Of a stretch of DNA of 64,000 nt, positions 25,357 to 38,800 are shown piece by piece. Both the position numbers and the translations under genes were made by a program. Position 1 is the first letter of the stretch. Each line of letters starts with the position of its first letter. The DNA comes from Archilochus colubris (Eukaryota > Chordata > Aves > Apodiformes > Trochilidae). Location of the stretch: positions 153,716,552 through 153,780,551 of the forward strand of contig CM041083.1 in the NCBI GenBank assembly GCA_023079485.1, read 5' to 3'. The notes beneath the pieces are model-generated. The model searched no databases. It worked only from the letters and a program-made list of their open reading frames with translations, and was not told where the DNA came from.

Positions 25357-27764
25357 TTTAATTTTGTATAATGCTTTTATCTGCATCATATATGATGGAA
25401 GACATCATAAATGTGATGGAAGACGGTTTCCTTTGTGTGCATTTTTCTGATACCAGCAGATGGGAAACGTTTTATTTCAGTTAACCTCTAAGATTTAAAA
25501 CCACACCTTCATTAACATGATAATTATATTACTCCTCCTAAGGTTGATGTTCAGACAATTTGGTTGCAGAAGTGAATTCTAACTTATCCACTACCAGAGC
25601 TTATCACAGAATTAAATAAAGGTAGGAAAAGCATACGCATTGTATTTTTAAGCTGTAACATTTCATTTGTTTATCTGTAAATTATTCCAGCAAACAAAGA
25701 AATTAACAAAACCATCAGTGTTTTCTTAAATTGGACAATTGTCAATTTGAATTCCAATTTTTCTACAGTTGTATATATGTTGGTGATTTCTGGCTTTTTT
25801 TTTTTCATATCAACAATAAAAGTATAAAAGTATAAAATATTTTTTTCAAAACCTCTCAAGACTTCACCTTACTAGAAGTCAATTGCTTCAAAGGAGGAAA
25901 AAAGTAGTAAAAAGGAAAAGAAAATGGAAAAAAATCAAAAATCAAAACAAAACGAAAAAAAAATTATAACAAAATGGAAAAAAATAAAAAATCACAACAA
26001 AAACACAACATCCAAAAAACCCAACAACAACAAAAACAAAAAAACAAAGAAGCAAAACCAGTGCCTAAGGTCATACAACGGAAAACATGATTGTCCTATT
26101 AGTCTGAGGAGGTCATTTGTGGACTGCAGAACCTTAACCCCTTTAAAATGTTCAGAGTAATTTTATCTGTGCTGAAATAGCTCTTTGTTGTTGTTCCTTG
26201 CTTTTCAAGCTGTGGCTCTTTGTGTGCAAACACTTACAGAGGAACATTCAATTTCTTGAAGAAAAGAAATCTGCTCTTTCCTTACCTGTTCCCTGGCAAC
26301 CAGAAACTAAATCCCTTTTTTTTCCATCCCCTGCAACTGCCCTATAGAGAAATGGCTTTTTATGAGTGCAGCATTACCAGTTTTCATGCTCATCTTCAAG
26401 AGCTATCAAGTTTATGTGATTTAACTAAGGTGTTCTTCAAGGAAACTAAGAAGCTATAGGTCTTCTTACTAAAAAGTGGTACTACATCCCCACTGTGAAG
26501 CAAAATGTCTGAAAAGGATGATGAAATAATACAGCTTTTAGTGTCTTGTTTTTTAATTTTGCCTGTTTATACAGACACACTATTCAGATTAGTTATTTCA
26601 GATTCTTAAATATCAAACACAGAACTAGGTATAATGTCAACAGCTTATAAAATCTTATGTGCAGATTTGCAGAAATCTACAATTGTTACTGCTTCTTTCA
26701 ACCACTGTGGCTGTCTGCATGTTTGTGTGGCAAAATAGACCACAGTTGTCCCAAATAGGTGTGCTTATCTTGGATCATCTTTGGAATAAGAAAGTAGGCT
26801 ATTGTGGAATGCTTATCTCTTCCTGGCAATGAGCATGGGAGGATAAACCACTTGCTTATCTAAGCTAAGACCCAGTCCAAATGATGGAAGTTTTTACAAC
26901 TCAGTAATTCATGCCACTGCTTGGATTGGGCAAAGGTTCTGTAGCCAGATAATTATGCCAACAATAGCCAGAGGCAAAGATTGCTGGAGTTGTGACAACA
27001 TGACTGAGAAGGAGTACACAACTGTGCCAAGTGTTGGTTCTACTTTCTTACCCCTTCTCCTCATAATAGCACCATTAATCTGCTCAGAGCCAATGAGGAC
27101 ATAAGACATGACCCAGACACCCTTGTCAAGAAATGTGAGATAGCATTTAGAATACTCTGGTTTTGAGGAAAAGAATCTCAAATGTTTCTGGACAGGTCAA
27201 TTGGCTCCAATCTCTCTTCTCCGCAGGTAGGGAAGCCTCTTCAGTAAGAAGTTGTGCCTCTGATACTTTCTGGATGATACAGAGGTGAATGGTTACAATA
27301 GTTTCATTAGTTATTTAAATAACTTTGGAATATTTAGTGCTAATGCATCAGGTGCATTTATCAATGACAATTCCAAACTCATTATACCTGTTGTCTTAAT
27401 AAATTCTCTGTCTTTTCAACTTTGTGAAACTCTGTCACTGCAAGTCCTTTGGGGGGCTCTAAGCAGGCAAACATTTGTTCCAATAGATGGCTGTATACAT
27501 ATAATCCTTTAAACATAAACATAAACCATTGACAAAGTCTGGGACTAGGATTGGATCCAGCTGCATCTATTCCCTTCTGAGATGGAGTTTAGAAAGAAAG
27601 AGGATCCTTTCTGAACTTCATAACTCTACAGGAATACCAGAGAGCAGACACCTTGAAGACTCATACTCTTTTTACAAGAAAATGTATTCAGATTTTCTTC
27701 CTTCAATCGTTCATAATTCTATGCTGCTATTGAGATAAGAAGTACAATGAGGTTTGCTCCTATC
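25357..27764. other. No gene recognised; A-rich tract and one unassigned ORF
   Basis: 25890-26055 is an A/C-rich low-complexity tract (AAAAC, CAACAA words). A 90-codon minus-strand frame at 26909-27181 with a hydrophobic segment near its end has no motif I recognise. The remaining sequence is ordinary AT-rich DNA. No CR1 tail or LTR was seen until 27765. Confidence 0.45.
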
Positions 27765-28236
27765 CTATTGTAAGACAATGCACTTGATCTTCTTGAACTT
27801 CATGAGGTTCACATGGTCCTTCTAGATGACCATCTAGATCTCATCCCTCTGTCATGTTGACTGCACCAGTCAGCTTGGTGTCATCCACAAACTTGCTGAG
27901 GGTGCCCTACATCCCACTGCTTGTATCACTGATGGAGACATTAAACAACACTGGTACCAGTACAGACCTCGGTTCAGATATCACTTGTCACTCATCTCCA
28001 TCTGGACATCAAGCCATTGACCACTACCCTCTGGATGTAGACAATTCTTTATCCACCAAGTAGTCCACCCATAAAATCTTTCCAACTTATAGAAAGGATC
28101 ATGTCAAAGACCTTACAGAAGTCCAGATAGATGACATCCATTGTTCTTCCCTTGTCTACTGATGTAGTCACCCCATTGTAGAAAGACACTCAGTTGGTTG
28201 TGCAGGACCTTCCCGTAGTTGGCTATCTTGAATCAT

Positions 28237-28527
28237 CTACGTGTGCTTTATCAGAATTTCTAGGAAGATCTGCATTATGATCTTCCCAGAAATGGAGGTG
28301 ATATTGACAGGCTGGTAGTTCCCAGGGTCCTTCTTTCTACCCTTTTTAAAAATAGGTGTAATGTTTCCCTTCCTTCTTTCACCAGGGACTTCACCCTTCC
28401 ATGGTATCTCAAGTATCATGGAAAGTGTCTTGGCAACTGCATCAGCTGATTCCCTCGGGACTCTGGCATTCACCTCAACAGGTCCCATAGACTTATACAG
28501 CTTCAGGTTCCCCAGATGGTTGTGCAC
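28237..28527 (-). pseudogene. CR1 ORF2 RT fingers fragment
   Basis: This 96-codon frame reads HNHLGNLKLYKSMGPVEV, ADAVAKTLSMIL, ITPIFKKGRKKDPGNYQPVN and SISGKIIMQI, the conserved N-terminal region of CR1 RT. ITPIFKKG and the GNYRP-like GNYQP are diagnostic. The frame breaks on both sides. It belongs to the CR1 at 27765-29338. Confidence 0.88.
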
Positions 28528-28651
28528 CTTGTCATCACTTACTGTGGGAAGGACTTTGTCTACCTGGCCCCCATCTTGTGGTCCTTCAACTCACAAGGTA
28601 TGAGGAAAGAGGTTGCCAGTGAAGACTGAGGCATCAAAGTTGTTGAGAGCC

Positions 28652-28900
28652 TCAGCCTTCTTCTTGTCTGTTGTTACTAGATTGTCTGTTCTTGCTCATC
28701 AGGGAAGGGATGCTTCGTTTAACCTTCCTTTTCTGATTAAAATATCTGTAGAAGCCCTTCTTGTTATTCTTTGCATCCCTAGCCAAGTTCAGCTCCAACA
28801 GTGCCTTGGCCTTCCTGGGCAACATCCTTATACTCTCCCAAAATACCTGACCCTTCTGGAACTGCCCATGCATGTTTTGCTTGCCCTTTAATTTGCCCAT
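28652..28900 (-). pseudogene. CR1 ORF2 endonuclease-RT linker fragment
   Basis: An 82-codon frame containing LLELNLARDAKNNKKGFYRY and RKVKRSIPSLM, the basic linker between endonuclease and RT in CR1 ORF2. It ends in a QEEG segment. It is an internal piece of the surrounding CR1 and has no independent start. Confidence 0.82.
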
Positions 28901-29338
28901 CAGGTCTCAACTCAGCCATGCTGGTCTCTTCCCATCCTTGCTTGATTTCTTACACCTGGGTACTGAGGGCTCTTGTGTTCTATGGAAAGTGTCTTTAAAG
29001 ATCTGCCAGCTCAGTTCCGCTCCCTTATCTCTGAGGACTCTTTCCCAGGAGGTCTAATTGACTGACTCTTTGAAGAGCTGGAATTTTCCTTTTGTAAGAT
29101 TCATGGTCCTGACTATTCTCATCTGACTCATGTCCCTTAGGACTTTAAACTCCACCAGTGCATTGTCACTGCAGCCCAGGCTGCCTCCAGTCTTGATATC
29201 TCTAATTAGCTCGCTTGAACCGGTGACCATTAAGTGCAGTATTGCATCCCCTTAACTAGGGCTATTTATTTCCTGTCTTTAGAAGTTATCATTGAGGCAC
29301 TCTAGGAGTCTCCATGTTTGCCTCCAGCTCTCCACCCT

Positions 29339-30749
29339 AAATACAAAACATTGCTAATTATAAAGTAGTGCACATCAGTCAAAAAGGACATTTCAGTACT
29401 TCGTTATTTTTAGATGAAACAGTGAGATAAATTGGAATATTACAATTCAGTTATTTTTCATTGTCTGGAAAAGTGTAGCACAGAAATAATTTAATTTGAC
29501 AGGAGTCTATTTGAATCTCTCCTGTAAATTGCCACAGATTAATTAGGGTAGGATTAATGAAAGAAAAGAACTAGACAACCCAGTGATATATCATGGACTC
29601 CTTTACTAAGGAGGATCATTGTCTTATTCTCTCCATATATGCTTACACCCCAAGTGTAATGGGCCTCATATGGAATTCTGCATTTTATTCCTATCAAAGT
29701 CAGAGGCATAATTTAGATTTCAGAAAAGGCAGAATTAGTCCACACGTTGAAAATTCCATTCTTAGCATTGGTACAGAAAATCTTGCAATATATACATATT
29801 ATGCATTTTTAAAACCTTAAGTATTCTGTGTAACTCAAGTGTGTACAACTGTAATTACTTTTTGTAATTTTACTTTTTTTAATTACTTTTCACTCATATC
29901 TCTGTATTATTTGATTTTAGAATATACCTTGTTCTACAAAAATTTGTAAATTTGTTTTTTTACTCACACTGTTACACTTAAAAAGAATGTTACATTACCA
30001 GACATCAATGTCAAATAGAAATGCTTTATTCTGTGATGTTTTTATGCACTGCTATGTTTTGGGTGAATGTATGGCATTCTATACATTGCATATAATTTAA
30101 GCATAGTAGTATTTACCTAACACTCCTTGTAGTTGTTTGCAAACACAAAATCAAATATTGTAGGTGGAAACAGCTACAGTTCATCTTAAAAAATGAAAAA
30201 TAGATTTTCCGCATATCTACCTCTACAAAGTATAAATTATATCCCAGAGGCACGAATTTCTACAATACTGTCTAAGCCACATTAAAGTCCGTAATGTTGA
30301 CATTTCATTCTGGTAAATATCCAGACTTCACATTCTGTGCTGGTAATGATCCAGCAGCCTCTTGGTAAATGAGGCAAAAAAGCTGCTTCATATTCTTCCA
30401 CGTCAAAAAGTGAAAAAATACAATCTTTTCTGCATCTAGAAGAACAGCTATTTGTAAATGATATTGACTGTTAAAAAAACTGTTTGGGATTTTAGCTGCA
30501 CTAGGTTCAACTTAGGTTTAACCAGTTGGCACTCATAAGACAAAGTGCTAAGGAGTTAGAAAAGAAAAAAAAAGCCCTAAAAAATCCCAAATAATTCATT
30601 TTTAACTGTAGCATAATTGAAAAGAGAAAACTTTTTAAAAATTGACAATAAAATCCACTACAATATTAGTGTGCTCTTCTGAAAGAGATTACATAAAAAC
30701 TTAAATTTTTGTAGAAAACCAAAACAAGCCAGAAAATATGATGACCCAT
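29339..30749. other. AT-rich sequence, no gene recognised
   Basis: Short motif-free frames only. A short GTTTAACCAGTTGGCACT string near 30520 faintly resembles an LTR 3' end in reverse complement but is too short to call. Confidence 0.5.
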
Positions 30750-31140
30750 TTCAATCATCTCTAGTAGTTCTTTTAGCCAATCTCCCTGCTGAAGAACGCT
30801 GTGTAGAACTGACTACCCTGGACCATGTCTAGATGTTTTTTGAATATCTCCAAGAAGGAAGATTCCACAACACCTCTGAACAACCTGTGTCTGTATACGT
30901 GGTCACCCTCACAGGAAAAAAGTTTTTTCTGGTATTCAGATGGAACCTCCTGTGTTTAAGTTTGTGCCCGTTGCCTCTGGTTCTACTGCTGTGGGCCACG
31001 GAAAAGAGCCTGTCTCTGTCCTCTTTGCACCCTCCCTTCAGATATTTATATACATTTGATAAGATCCTCCCTGAGCCTTCTCTTTTCCTGGACAAGCAAT
31101 CACAGATGTCTCAATTTCTTCTCATAGAAGCATTGTTCCA
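30750..31140 (-). mobile_element. CR1 fragment (ORF2 C-terminus and 3' region)
   Basis: The minus-strand frame at 30829-31095 reads [34 protein letters not shown] and [11 protein letters not shown], the CR1 ORF2 C-terminal signature, then shifts frame. The 3' terminal tail is missing at the left edge (about 30750). Confidence 0.9.
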
Positions 31141-31339
31141 TACGTTCAGTCATTATTCCTTACGGAGGGCAGGACATTGCTCTTCCCATGGTTGAACTGT
31201 TTCCTGTCATGTACTTTCTGTCTCTCTCTCCTGACTCTCTCCATAACAGTTCTTCTCTGCAAAGGAGCTCACAGAGGATTCAGTCAGATAAACTGAAGGG
31301 TGCATTCAGAGTCCTGTCAGAAAGTGTGCACATTTTCTG
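31141..31339. other. Spacer, unassigned
   Basis: TC-rich sequence between two CR1 pieces, with no recognised element. Confidence 0.35.
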
Positions 31340-31565
31340 GTTCAGAAGCCAAATTATCTTCATTATATTTTTAATAACTCCAGGAGTGGAGTGTCCACAG
31401 CCTCTCTGGACAGTTTGTGTCTGTGCCTGACCACCCTCAGTGAAAGACCTTTTTCTTTATATAAAAAATTTTCCATACTCCAACTTGTGTTTCTCACCTC
31501 CTGTCCTCCCACTGTGCATCTCTCAAAACTGTCAGGCTCTGTATCCTCGATAACTACCATTCCTC
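31340..31565 (-). mobile_element. CR1 fragment, near-3' region
   Basis: AATAACTCCAGGAGTGGAG.. CCACAGCCTCTCTGGACAG, then the CCACCCTCAGTGAAAGACC and TTTTCTTTAT words, match the CR1 region just upstream of the 3' tail, minus strand. The 3' tail itself is absent, and a separate CR1 tail begins at 31571. Confidence 0.78.
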
Positions 31566-31570
31566 TATGA

Positions 31571-31700
31571 CAGTCACAGAATCAGAGAAATACAGAATGG
31601 TAGGGGTTGGAGGCAAACTCTGGGATCACCTAGTGCAACTTCACTGCTAAAGCAGGCTCACCTACAGCAGATTGCAAAGGATTGAATCCAGGCTTCTTAT
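31571..31700 (-). mobile_element. Short CR1 3' end
   Basis: CACAGAATCAGAG..ACAGAATGGTAGGGGTTGGAG, then GCTAAAGCAGGCTCACCTA, is a reverse-complement CR1 3' end about 130 bp long. It is distinct from the preceding fragment because its own 3' terminus lies at 31571. Confidence 0.88.
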
Positions 31701-34160
31701 GTGAAAGTATGTACCACATTTGAGCTGTTTCAAACTTGTCCAGTTCAGAACACTCTTTGGGTCAGGGGAGACAAAAAAAGAACACTGTATTGTCTATAGG
31801 CCATGCTGTTAATAGGCAGTCAAAGACCCAATGAGATATTCCAGAGATCCTTAAAGTAATCTCCAATCTTCTCTGGTTCTACTCACCATGATAATAAAGG
31901 AGAGTATCTGTCCACTCAGATATATAAAATTAATCAAAATCATTATTCTTCAGTCCATACCAAAAGCCTGGGCTTTAACATGATCACTCACTAGTTCAAA
32001 AATGCAATACTGCATTTTGAACTTTCAAGCATCATTCTTTAATCTCACATCACCTTTATGTTCTCATAATATGCAAACAGATGTTACAGGTGAAAACCTG
32101 AGGTGAGAGATTTTGAGACTCAAGTCCTGTGCTTTTAAATTAATCTCAAATTCTTTCTTATTTTACATTTACCTGTCAAACTAAACAAATACAACTGCAG
32201 GATTGCACATAAATGTCTTTCAAATAGTGGAAACACTGGGGTAATTTGCTTAATTCAGTGATCTATTAGCATGAAACATAAAATGCCACTAAAATCTCAC
32301 TGAAGTAAAAATGCAGAACTTAAATAAGGAGTTCTGTGATTTACATGAACCAAATGTTCCAATGCTATGCTTTGAATTTAAATCCAGGCAAGAGATGAAA
32401 GCAAGCTTGTAGGAAATGTACCCAGACCTAAAAGAATCAGCAATTGCTTAATAATGATATTATGACGAAACAAGAATTTTACAGTAGTTGGCGACATCTG
32501 AATAACATGAAGCTGAAGCATAAGGACTATTGGAAGTCCAGGTAAAAACTGAAAACCCCTAAAATTATTGAGTCAAGCAAGTTACATTAAATGAAAACTG
32601 TTCCTTAGTTATAAATAATGACAAAAAGAACAACAAATATATTTTGATTATTTTATTCTTATTTATGAAAAATATTAAACAATAAAATTAAATAAAAATG
32701 ATCCTTGGAAGTCGGAATTTATCTCCTTTCTACCAAGTATATTGAGTAACTTTACTAGATTATGGGGTTAAATGAGAATGAAACAAAAAAATAGGCAAGA
32801 ATAATAATTTGAGGTACTGTTTTTTAAATTAAATAAAATTACATATTTTAGATAAGAAATCTCTTTTTCCAGTTCCCATGTACAGCAATATTTCATCCCA
32901 AAACACAATGTATCATAAATAAAAATTAAATACTGCCAACATTTCAAAGTGTGAATGAGGCTTCATGACACTCCATCAAAAGATTCACAGTTTTCAGTAA
33001 AGCGCTGACAACTTACTCCTAGAGGTAGCTAAATAATAAAGATTCTCCTTCCTAAAACAGTGATGTCCTAAAAATACGCACAATTTGACAAAATAGGAGA
33101 TGCTGTTCAGTGAAGGTCAGTTCCCCGATTCAGATATTTGCTTTATACCATCATATGTATTTTTTATCTACAGAAAGCTCCTTATTCTGTGCCCATTAAA
33201 GACCTTGGCTGGAAATGTGAATCAGATTGGACACATACTGATTCAGGTTGTTATTGCTGAGCGTTGGTGTTCCTAACTAAAGACTGTCCCAGCTAGATTG
33301 AAGGTGACCGGGAAACTAGGGAAAGAGACAGATAGTAGACAAGGAAGAGGAAAAAAAGCATACCTAGAAGCCTGAATGTTATAAATTGTGACAGCAAATA
33401 TTGCACAAGAATTATCTCCTGTATCCTACCTGGAGTTAGAAAATGGATCAGGTGATGAGGCAATCTAAGGAAGACATTAGGTTTTGTGGTTGATCCGGAA
33501 TCTTTCAAGAGGACATGATTATATCTCTTTATTTGTTCTTAAGATGTCTTATATAGGAAAGTCATTAAACTATTTATATTCCTTAATCAGATGCTCCTTG
33601 TTTCCTGGATGGTCAACAAGAAATATTATAAGACTCTATATACAGAGGTCTTTAGCCAGTTTGACAATATCCTTTGAAATATCAGTCTCTGTACCTCCTG
33701 TACCTCTGTACCTCTCTGTATCTCCTAAAATTAGTGGTCAGTTTTTTCCTTTGTTTTTACTGGAAATGAAAGTGAGAAAATGCAGAATATTGTTTACTAT
33801 TAAAGGAGTATTTTGAGCATACAATATTCTCAATATTCTTTGTAAAGCTGTCAATTACGGTACTGAAATTACTGAGTAATTTCATAATCTTGCATAAATT
33901 AGCATTTTACTTACAGAATTTGTCGGTTTGAAGAGCTTGCTTTATATATTAGAGTTTTCCAGTATCAAGAGTATGAAGTATAGAAATCAATATAAAATAT
34001 TTTCACTTTTGTAAAAGAGGAAGGAAAATGATCATATTATTAGACTACCTTTCATGTATCATTTCCAAATTTTTGAATTGTTAGGATTTAGTACATAAAC
34101 AGTCTTGTAACCTTTTGGGAGGTTCCAGTCAGGCTTTACCTCAAATAACAATTGGCAACC
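31701..34160. other. AT-rich sequence, no gene recognised
   Basis: Short frames only. A splice-acceptor-like tract precedes 33174, but the sequence after it has stops in all three frames. Confidence 0.45.
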
Positions 34161-34174
34161 AGAAGTGCCAGTTT

Positions 34175-34275
34175 CCCCCCCAAAAGCAAAACAAACCAAC
34201 CAACCAACCAAAAAAACCCCAAAACAAAGATAACAAAAAAAACCAACCCCAAACCAACAAACAAACAACTGCCCC
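34175..34275. repeat. A/C-rich low-complexity tract
   Basis: CCAACCAACCAACC, CAAAAC and AACAAACAAAC words dominate the plus strand, with almost no G or T. It yields spurious frames of P, N, K and Q. Confidence 0.88.
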
Positions 34276-34326
34276 CAAACAATTATCATACAATAGCTTG
34301 GGGGGGTGGGAGAAGGAGCAAAGAAA

Positions 34327-34983
34327 TGTTGCCTGGAACTCTGCATAGGACTAACCTACCACCTCAGGTTGTAGAATCCTGCAGATGGTGATATTCTTAT
34401 CTTCCTCTCTCTTTCTTTGTAATGAGCAGAATGAATGATGTATGTCTCCAGCAGTCTTCAAGAGAAGAGATATGAAGGGGAGGCTGCAAAGCTGGAGAAG
34501 CAATGAGCGAAATCATTCTGCTGACGCAGCAGACAGCAAGCCACAAGTGGTCACCTTTCTTTCCAGTCCAAGTCAGGATGAGCAACGATTGGCTAGTGGC
34601 TGTGGCACAACAAGACATGGATAGTATAAAAGGAAGAGGCTAATCCCTTGCCCTCTCTCTAAGCTGGGAAGACCACCACCCTTCTTTTCCATCATGAGAC
34701 CAAGAGACACCACAATATCCTTGGACTGTGACGTTCTCTCCTTTCTATCTCTTTCTCTCCATCTTACACTCTTCCTCTACCTTTGTGTGGTGCTTTATTT
34801 TCCATTCTTTTCTTTGTCTTTTATGTTTTCTCTAAGATTACGCTAGAAAATATAGTTTTAACACCTACCAGTTCTGTCAGTGTTCAATAAAAACCTCTGT
34901 AGTTGCACTCAATACTGTACTATCTTTACTTTGTCCTTGGATCCAACGAGAATCTCCATGTTTCCACCCTTTGGAAAACAACA
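34327..34983 (+). mobile_element. Probable solo ERV LTR
   Basis: A TATA box (TATAAAAG) sits at 34625-34632 in a less AT-rich block. A pyrimidine-rich leader follows. An AATAAA poly(A) signal is at 34886-34891. A GGATCCAACGAGAAT block near 34941 is similar to the R-U5 tail of the LTR at 45591-46366. TG at 34327 and CA at about 34982 are possible ends but no clean target-site duplication was found. No ERV internal sequence adjoins. Confidence 0.5.
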
Positions 34984-35572
34984 CTTTTACTGTTGTTGCT
35001 GGTATTCTATAAGATTTTTTTAAGTTTTGATGTAAATTAACAGTTATTCTAAAAGAAAATTAAAATGTGTTTGTTGAATTATCTCACAGCACAGTAAAAT
35101 AAATCTAAGGATATTCACTATTTTAGAATAAATTTATAATTCCAATCTTTTTACTTAAACATCAAAATCTCTATTAATATTTAGAATAATATAACTGAGA
35201 TATTCCTATTCCACATAGAAATATACTGTACCTGGACTAAACATAAGATTAGGGCTAATATGGCTTGAACTGTCATAACAGATTTTGGTTAGATACTAGG
35301 AAACAGTTCTTCACTGCATGCATGGAACAGATTGTTTAAGGAAATATTGAATTCTTCTTTATTGGAGGCTTTGAAAAACAGATGAGACGAAAGTGATAGA
35401 AATGTATTAAAGAGAGTTGATTATATCATGGTTAAGGGAGATGAACTGAATAGATTCCAAGGTTGGCATTTTTTCAGGGTTGTCTGCAGGTTTGTGCATG
35501 CATGTGTTTATGTTTTTATATATATAAAATTACATACAGCTGTGCATCTGCTTCTATATTGTCTTGAGTTAA
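34984..35572. other. AT-rich sequence, no gene recognised
   Basis: No feature was found before the next LTR fragment. Confidence 0.45.
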
Positions 35573-35850
35573 TGCAGTGGTGTTTTGGTAGCAGAGAGGC
35601 CACAGGGATGGGTCCTGTGAGAAGATGCTGGAAGCTCCTCTGGTGCCAGCGCTGGCCGTGCCTCAGCCCGAGACTGAGCAGATAGGGGAAAATGGATGTG
35701 TCTCTGCAAGAAGCATGTTCAAGAAAGAGAAAACAAAACTGCAAAGACATAACAAAAAAGACTGGTAGAGCGGAGAGGAGGAGGTTAGAGCAATGCAAGA
35801 ATGAATACAGAAAGAAGGAGAGGGAGAAGGTGCTCAAGCAGGGTTATTTC
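35573..35850 (+). mobile_element. ERV LTR fragment, 5' part (long LTR family)
   Basis: Begins TGCAGTGGTGTTTTGGTAGC, then GGCCACAGGGATGG, CCTGTGAGAAGATGCTGGAA, and later TGTTCAAGAAAGAG. The same order of blocks is seen on the minus strand at 63615 downward, which identifies it as the 5' end of that LTR family (about 1 kb). It stops near 35850, so about 70 percent of the LTR is missing. Confidence 0.75.
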
Positions 35851-38800
35851 ACTACGAAACAATAAAAGTACTACAGAAAATTTATTTTGAATTACAGGTA
35901 GACAGTAAATATTTTGAATTGTGACTTTACAGGTTCTTCTTTTTCACCAGTATTATCTTACTAATGAGTTTTTTTCTCAGGTCTCCCACTATTTTCCTTA
36001 CAGATTTATCAATATGAAGAACGGATTTTAGAGAAAAAAAAAGCTGATCAAATGGAGATGTCTGCTTCTGGTCCAGGGAATGTGGCATATTAATTTCACA
36101 AACTCAATCAGTCTTCCAAACTGAGAAAAAATTTATTCATCTGAAGGTCTATACTTATACTCATACTTTGCCAGGGTCCTACCACAAGACTCTCCCAAGT
36201 CCATCTCACTAAGGTCCAGTGTTTTTCCACTGTTTTTCAGTAGTTTTCTACCGTCCCTCTGGTAAATAAGGCACTTCATTAGCACATTCCTTTCTTATCA
36301 CCCACATTAACTTCACCACTTCCCACAGGGTGGACTGAAAAATTGCTTACATGATCTTTCTTACATAAAGGTACTTACATGTGGACAATTTTTTTTTTGT
36401 TTTTAATTTACAGGTATCCTTGGGACTGGGTACAATACTTAAACATAAAAATGTAGTGCAATTTGGTGGTCTTGGCTTTCATTTGGTGTCCCATAAGAAA
36501 GTAAATCTCTTGCAGACCCTGTGTCTTCTCTACTGGAGCTGTGTTTATGTTTCATATATATATTGCATGCCTGATGGCACTGGATAAACAAGATCAGGCA
36601 GCTCAATATGTATGACTTAGATATTATGATGCATAGATACTAAACATCTGGGCTTACACAGTTAATGGGAAGAGAGAATTACTTTGCTGCAATGTGGAGA
36701 GTCATTCATTATTTTTGACCCCATAAGATGTACTGGAGGAGATTATCAATCATATTCAAATGACAGTCAATAAGAAACACTGGTACTCAGAATATATGAG
36801 CAACGTGAACAACATCAGAATTGTTGATGTGCAGAAACATTTTAAAGTTTATTACCAAGTTTTCTGAGAATAGAGTTGTGATGGAGTAACAGGATAAAAA
36901 TTCAGACTTTGTTGTCTGTGAAAGAACTTGCTAAAGAAGCTAGAGAATGGAGTTCAGACCTGTCTCATAATGAAGGAGTAAGAGTGCATTGATTCACTTC
37001 CATCAACTTGACATCAACAGCATAAACAAAATGCTTGAATGTGATGGTGCTGTTTTCTATCCTTCCCGATGAAACTGAAACTTTGTGTCAATTGGGAAGG
37101 GGATAATAGTATGTACAATACCTGTGATATAGTCTGCAAGCCATATTCAGATCTCTTCATGGATAAAAAGAGGAATATGGACACCACACAAATGCAGTTG
37201 TGTTAAGCATGAGCCTTTCTTTGCCATGAAGTCACCCTGGTGGACAGAAGTCTCAGGTTTGGGCATATATTTATTTTAGACAAGCACTACTTCAGTGATA
37301 TTTAATAGAAAAGTACTCTGAAGTTCTTCCATGATGAATCATTTGGGAGAGAATAAATTTCAAGACCACTAACTACTACAAATAAAAGTTATAATTTAAG
37401 ATTAATTGAAAATTTAGAAGTGTTTGTGAGAGAAATACAAAGCATTTTTGGCCTTTTGCCTTTTTTTTTTTTACCTTTTGAAGTTAGAAAATAATTTACC
37501 CCTGGAATTGGCTGAGTCCAGACAAACGAAATACACTAAAATAGATTTTATGCATTCTTATGACTAATGTAAAAATTAACATATGTATGGAATAGTCTTT
37601 ATTATTTAAGGCTACTGTTCCTTAATTGTCCATTAATTAATTGATTTTTTTACACTTCTGTAGATTTGCAATGCTGATTCACTATCATTGCATACAATTA
37701 TGATGATGTATTCATATTGGAATATAAATATACCACAGACTGATCAGCCACACAATACCAAATGCAGCAAAACCTATGAAACATACTGGTCACTGCAAGA
37801 GTCCTGTTCTTCTGTTTACAATTAAGTATCCATTTTCATCTCTAGGTAAGTGGTTACCAATTTAAATTCTTGACTATCACATTAAATTGAAAATACATGG
37901 AATTATTTAACACTTGCTATCTATTGTCTGATAAGTTAGGCTGTCATAGCTGACTAACTGAGAACTCAAGAATCTGTTCTAACACATTTGAATCTTATAA
38001 GTGAAAATGTTGCCTGTGTTTAGGATTCAGTCTTTCTTCAGAGAAGGTTCTGAAAAAAATTCAGTTTTCCATATAAAAATCTCCACAATTCCTTCATGAT
38101 TTAATGTTTTATTTAGACATACATCTTCCTGAAAAGTATCCTTGATTAATGTTCTGTTAATATTTTAATAATTATTTTAAGCTGTGGACCATCATTCTTT
38201 TGCAATGTTGAGAAGCAGAACTGGCATTTACATTTGAAGTGTGAGTCCAAAACCAGTTATGGATATCTACTGCACTGGATACAAACCAAATAGGTTAGTA
38301 TGAAAGAAAAGATTGCAAATGCACTTCTTCCTTCCTTTAACCTATTTGAACAAGATTTGTTTAAATAGTACATATTAGTGTCAAGCTCAGACTTTTATTT
38401 GGTTACTTCTGCATTAATTTGATGGTTTTGTAATTTCAATTTATTGATTTGTTGATTTGGTCTTTAACATGAGCTTATTTTGACTTTAATACTATTTCAT
38501 CTTTAATAAACTCAATAAAGTTATGGTAAACTACAGCAACTAAATGTTTCCTCTGGTACACTTTGTTATCAGATCCACTTAAATAAAGTCCTTAAATAAT
38601 ATAGGTTACTTCTCTATCTGGTTGCATTGAAGCCTGGACTGTGAGCTCTACTGAAAGTTCAGAGGGAACTATGACATCCTAAAGCCATTTTATTTGATTT
38701 CTTGATAAACTTCTAAGTATTAGTGTACAAGATTTTGTGTTGCATCAACCCCACACAATACTGAACTCAGAAATCCTTGAGTCCTCTAATAGAACATGTA

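Larger units (their letters stand above)
27765..29338 (-). mobile_element. CR1 LINE fragment, endonuclease end through RT
   Basis: The minus-strand reading covers endonuclease tail sequence near 29150-29338, the linker (FWESIRMLPRKAKALLELNLARDAKNNKKGF in separate words around 28700-28850), the RT fingers (GNITPIFKKGRKKDPGNYQPVN at about 28290-28360), the middle of RT in broken frames, and a region matching the VADT/KFADD neighbourhood near 27850-27900. The 3' end is missing. The linker wording differs from the copy at 2335-3792, so it is probably another CR1 subfamily. Confidence 0.92.

Noticed and set aside
33174..33302. Possible exon after a TTTTTTATCTACAG acceptor-like tract
   Set aside because: Stops occur in all three frames before the only plausible donor, so a coding internal exon is not supported.
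36070..36340. Possible minus-strand LTR with a poly(A)-signal-like motif
   Set aside because: No TATA box, ends or family-specific blocks could be recognised; the evidence is too weak for a feature.
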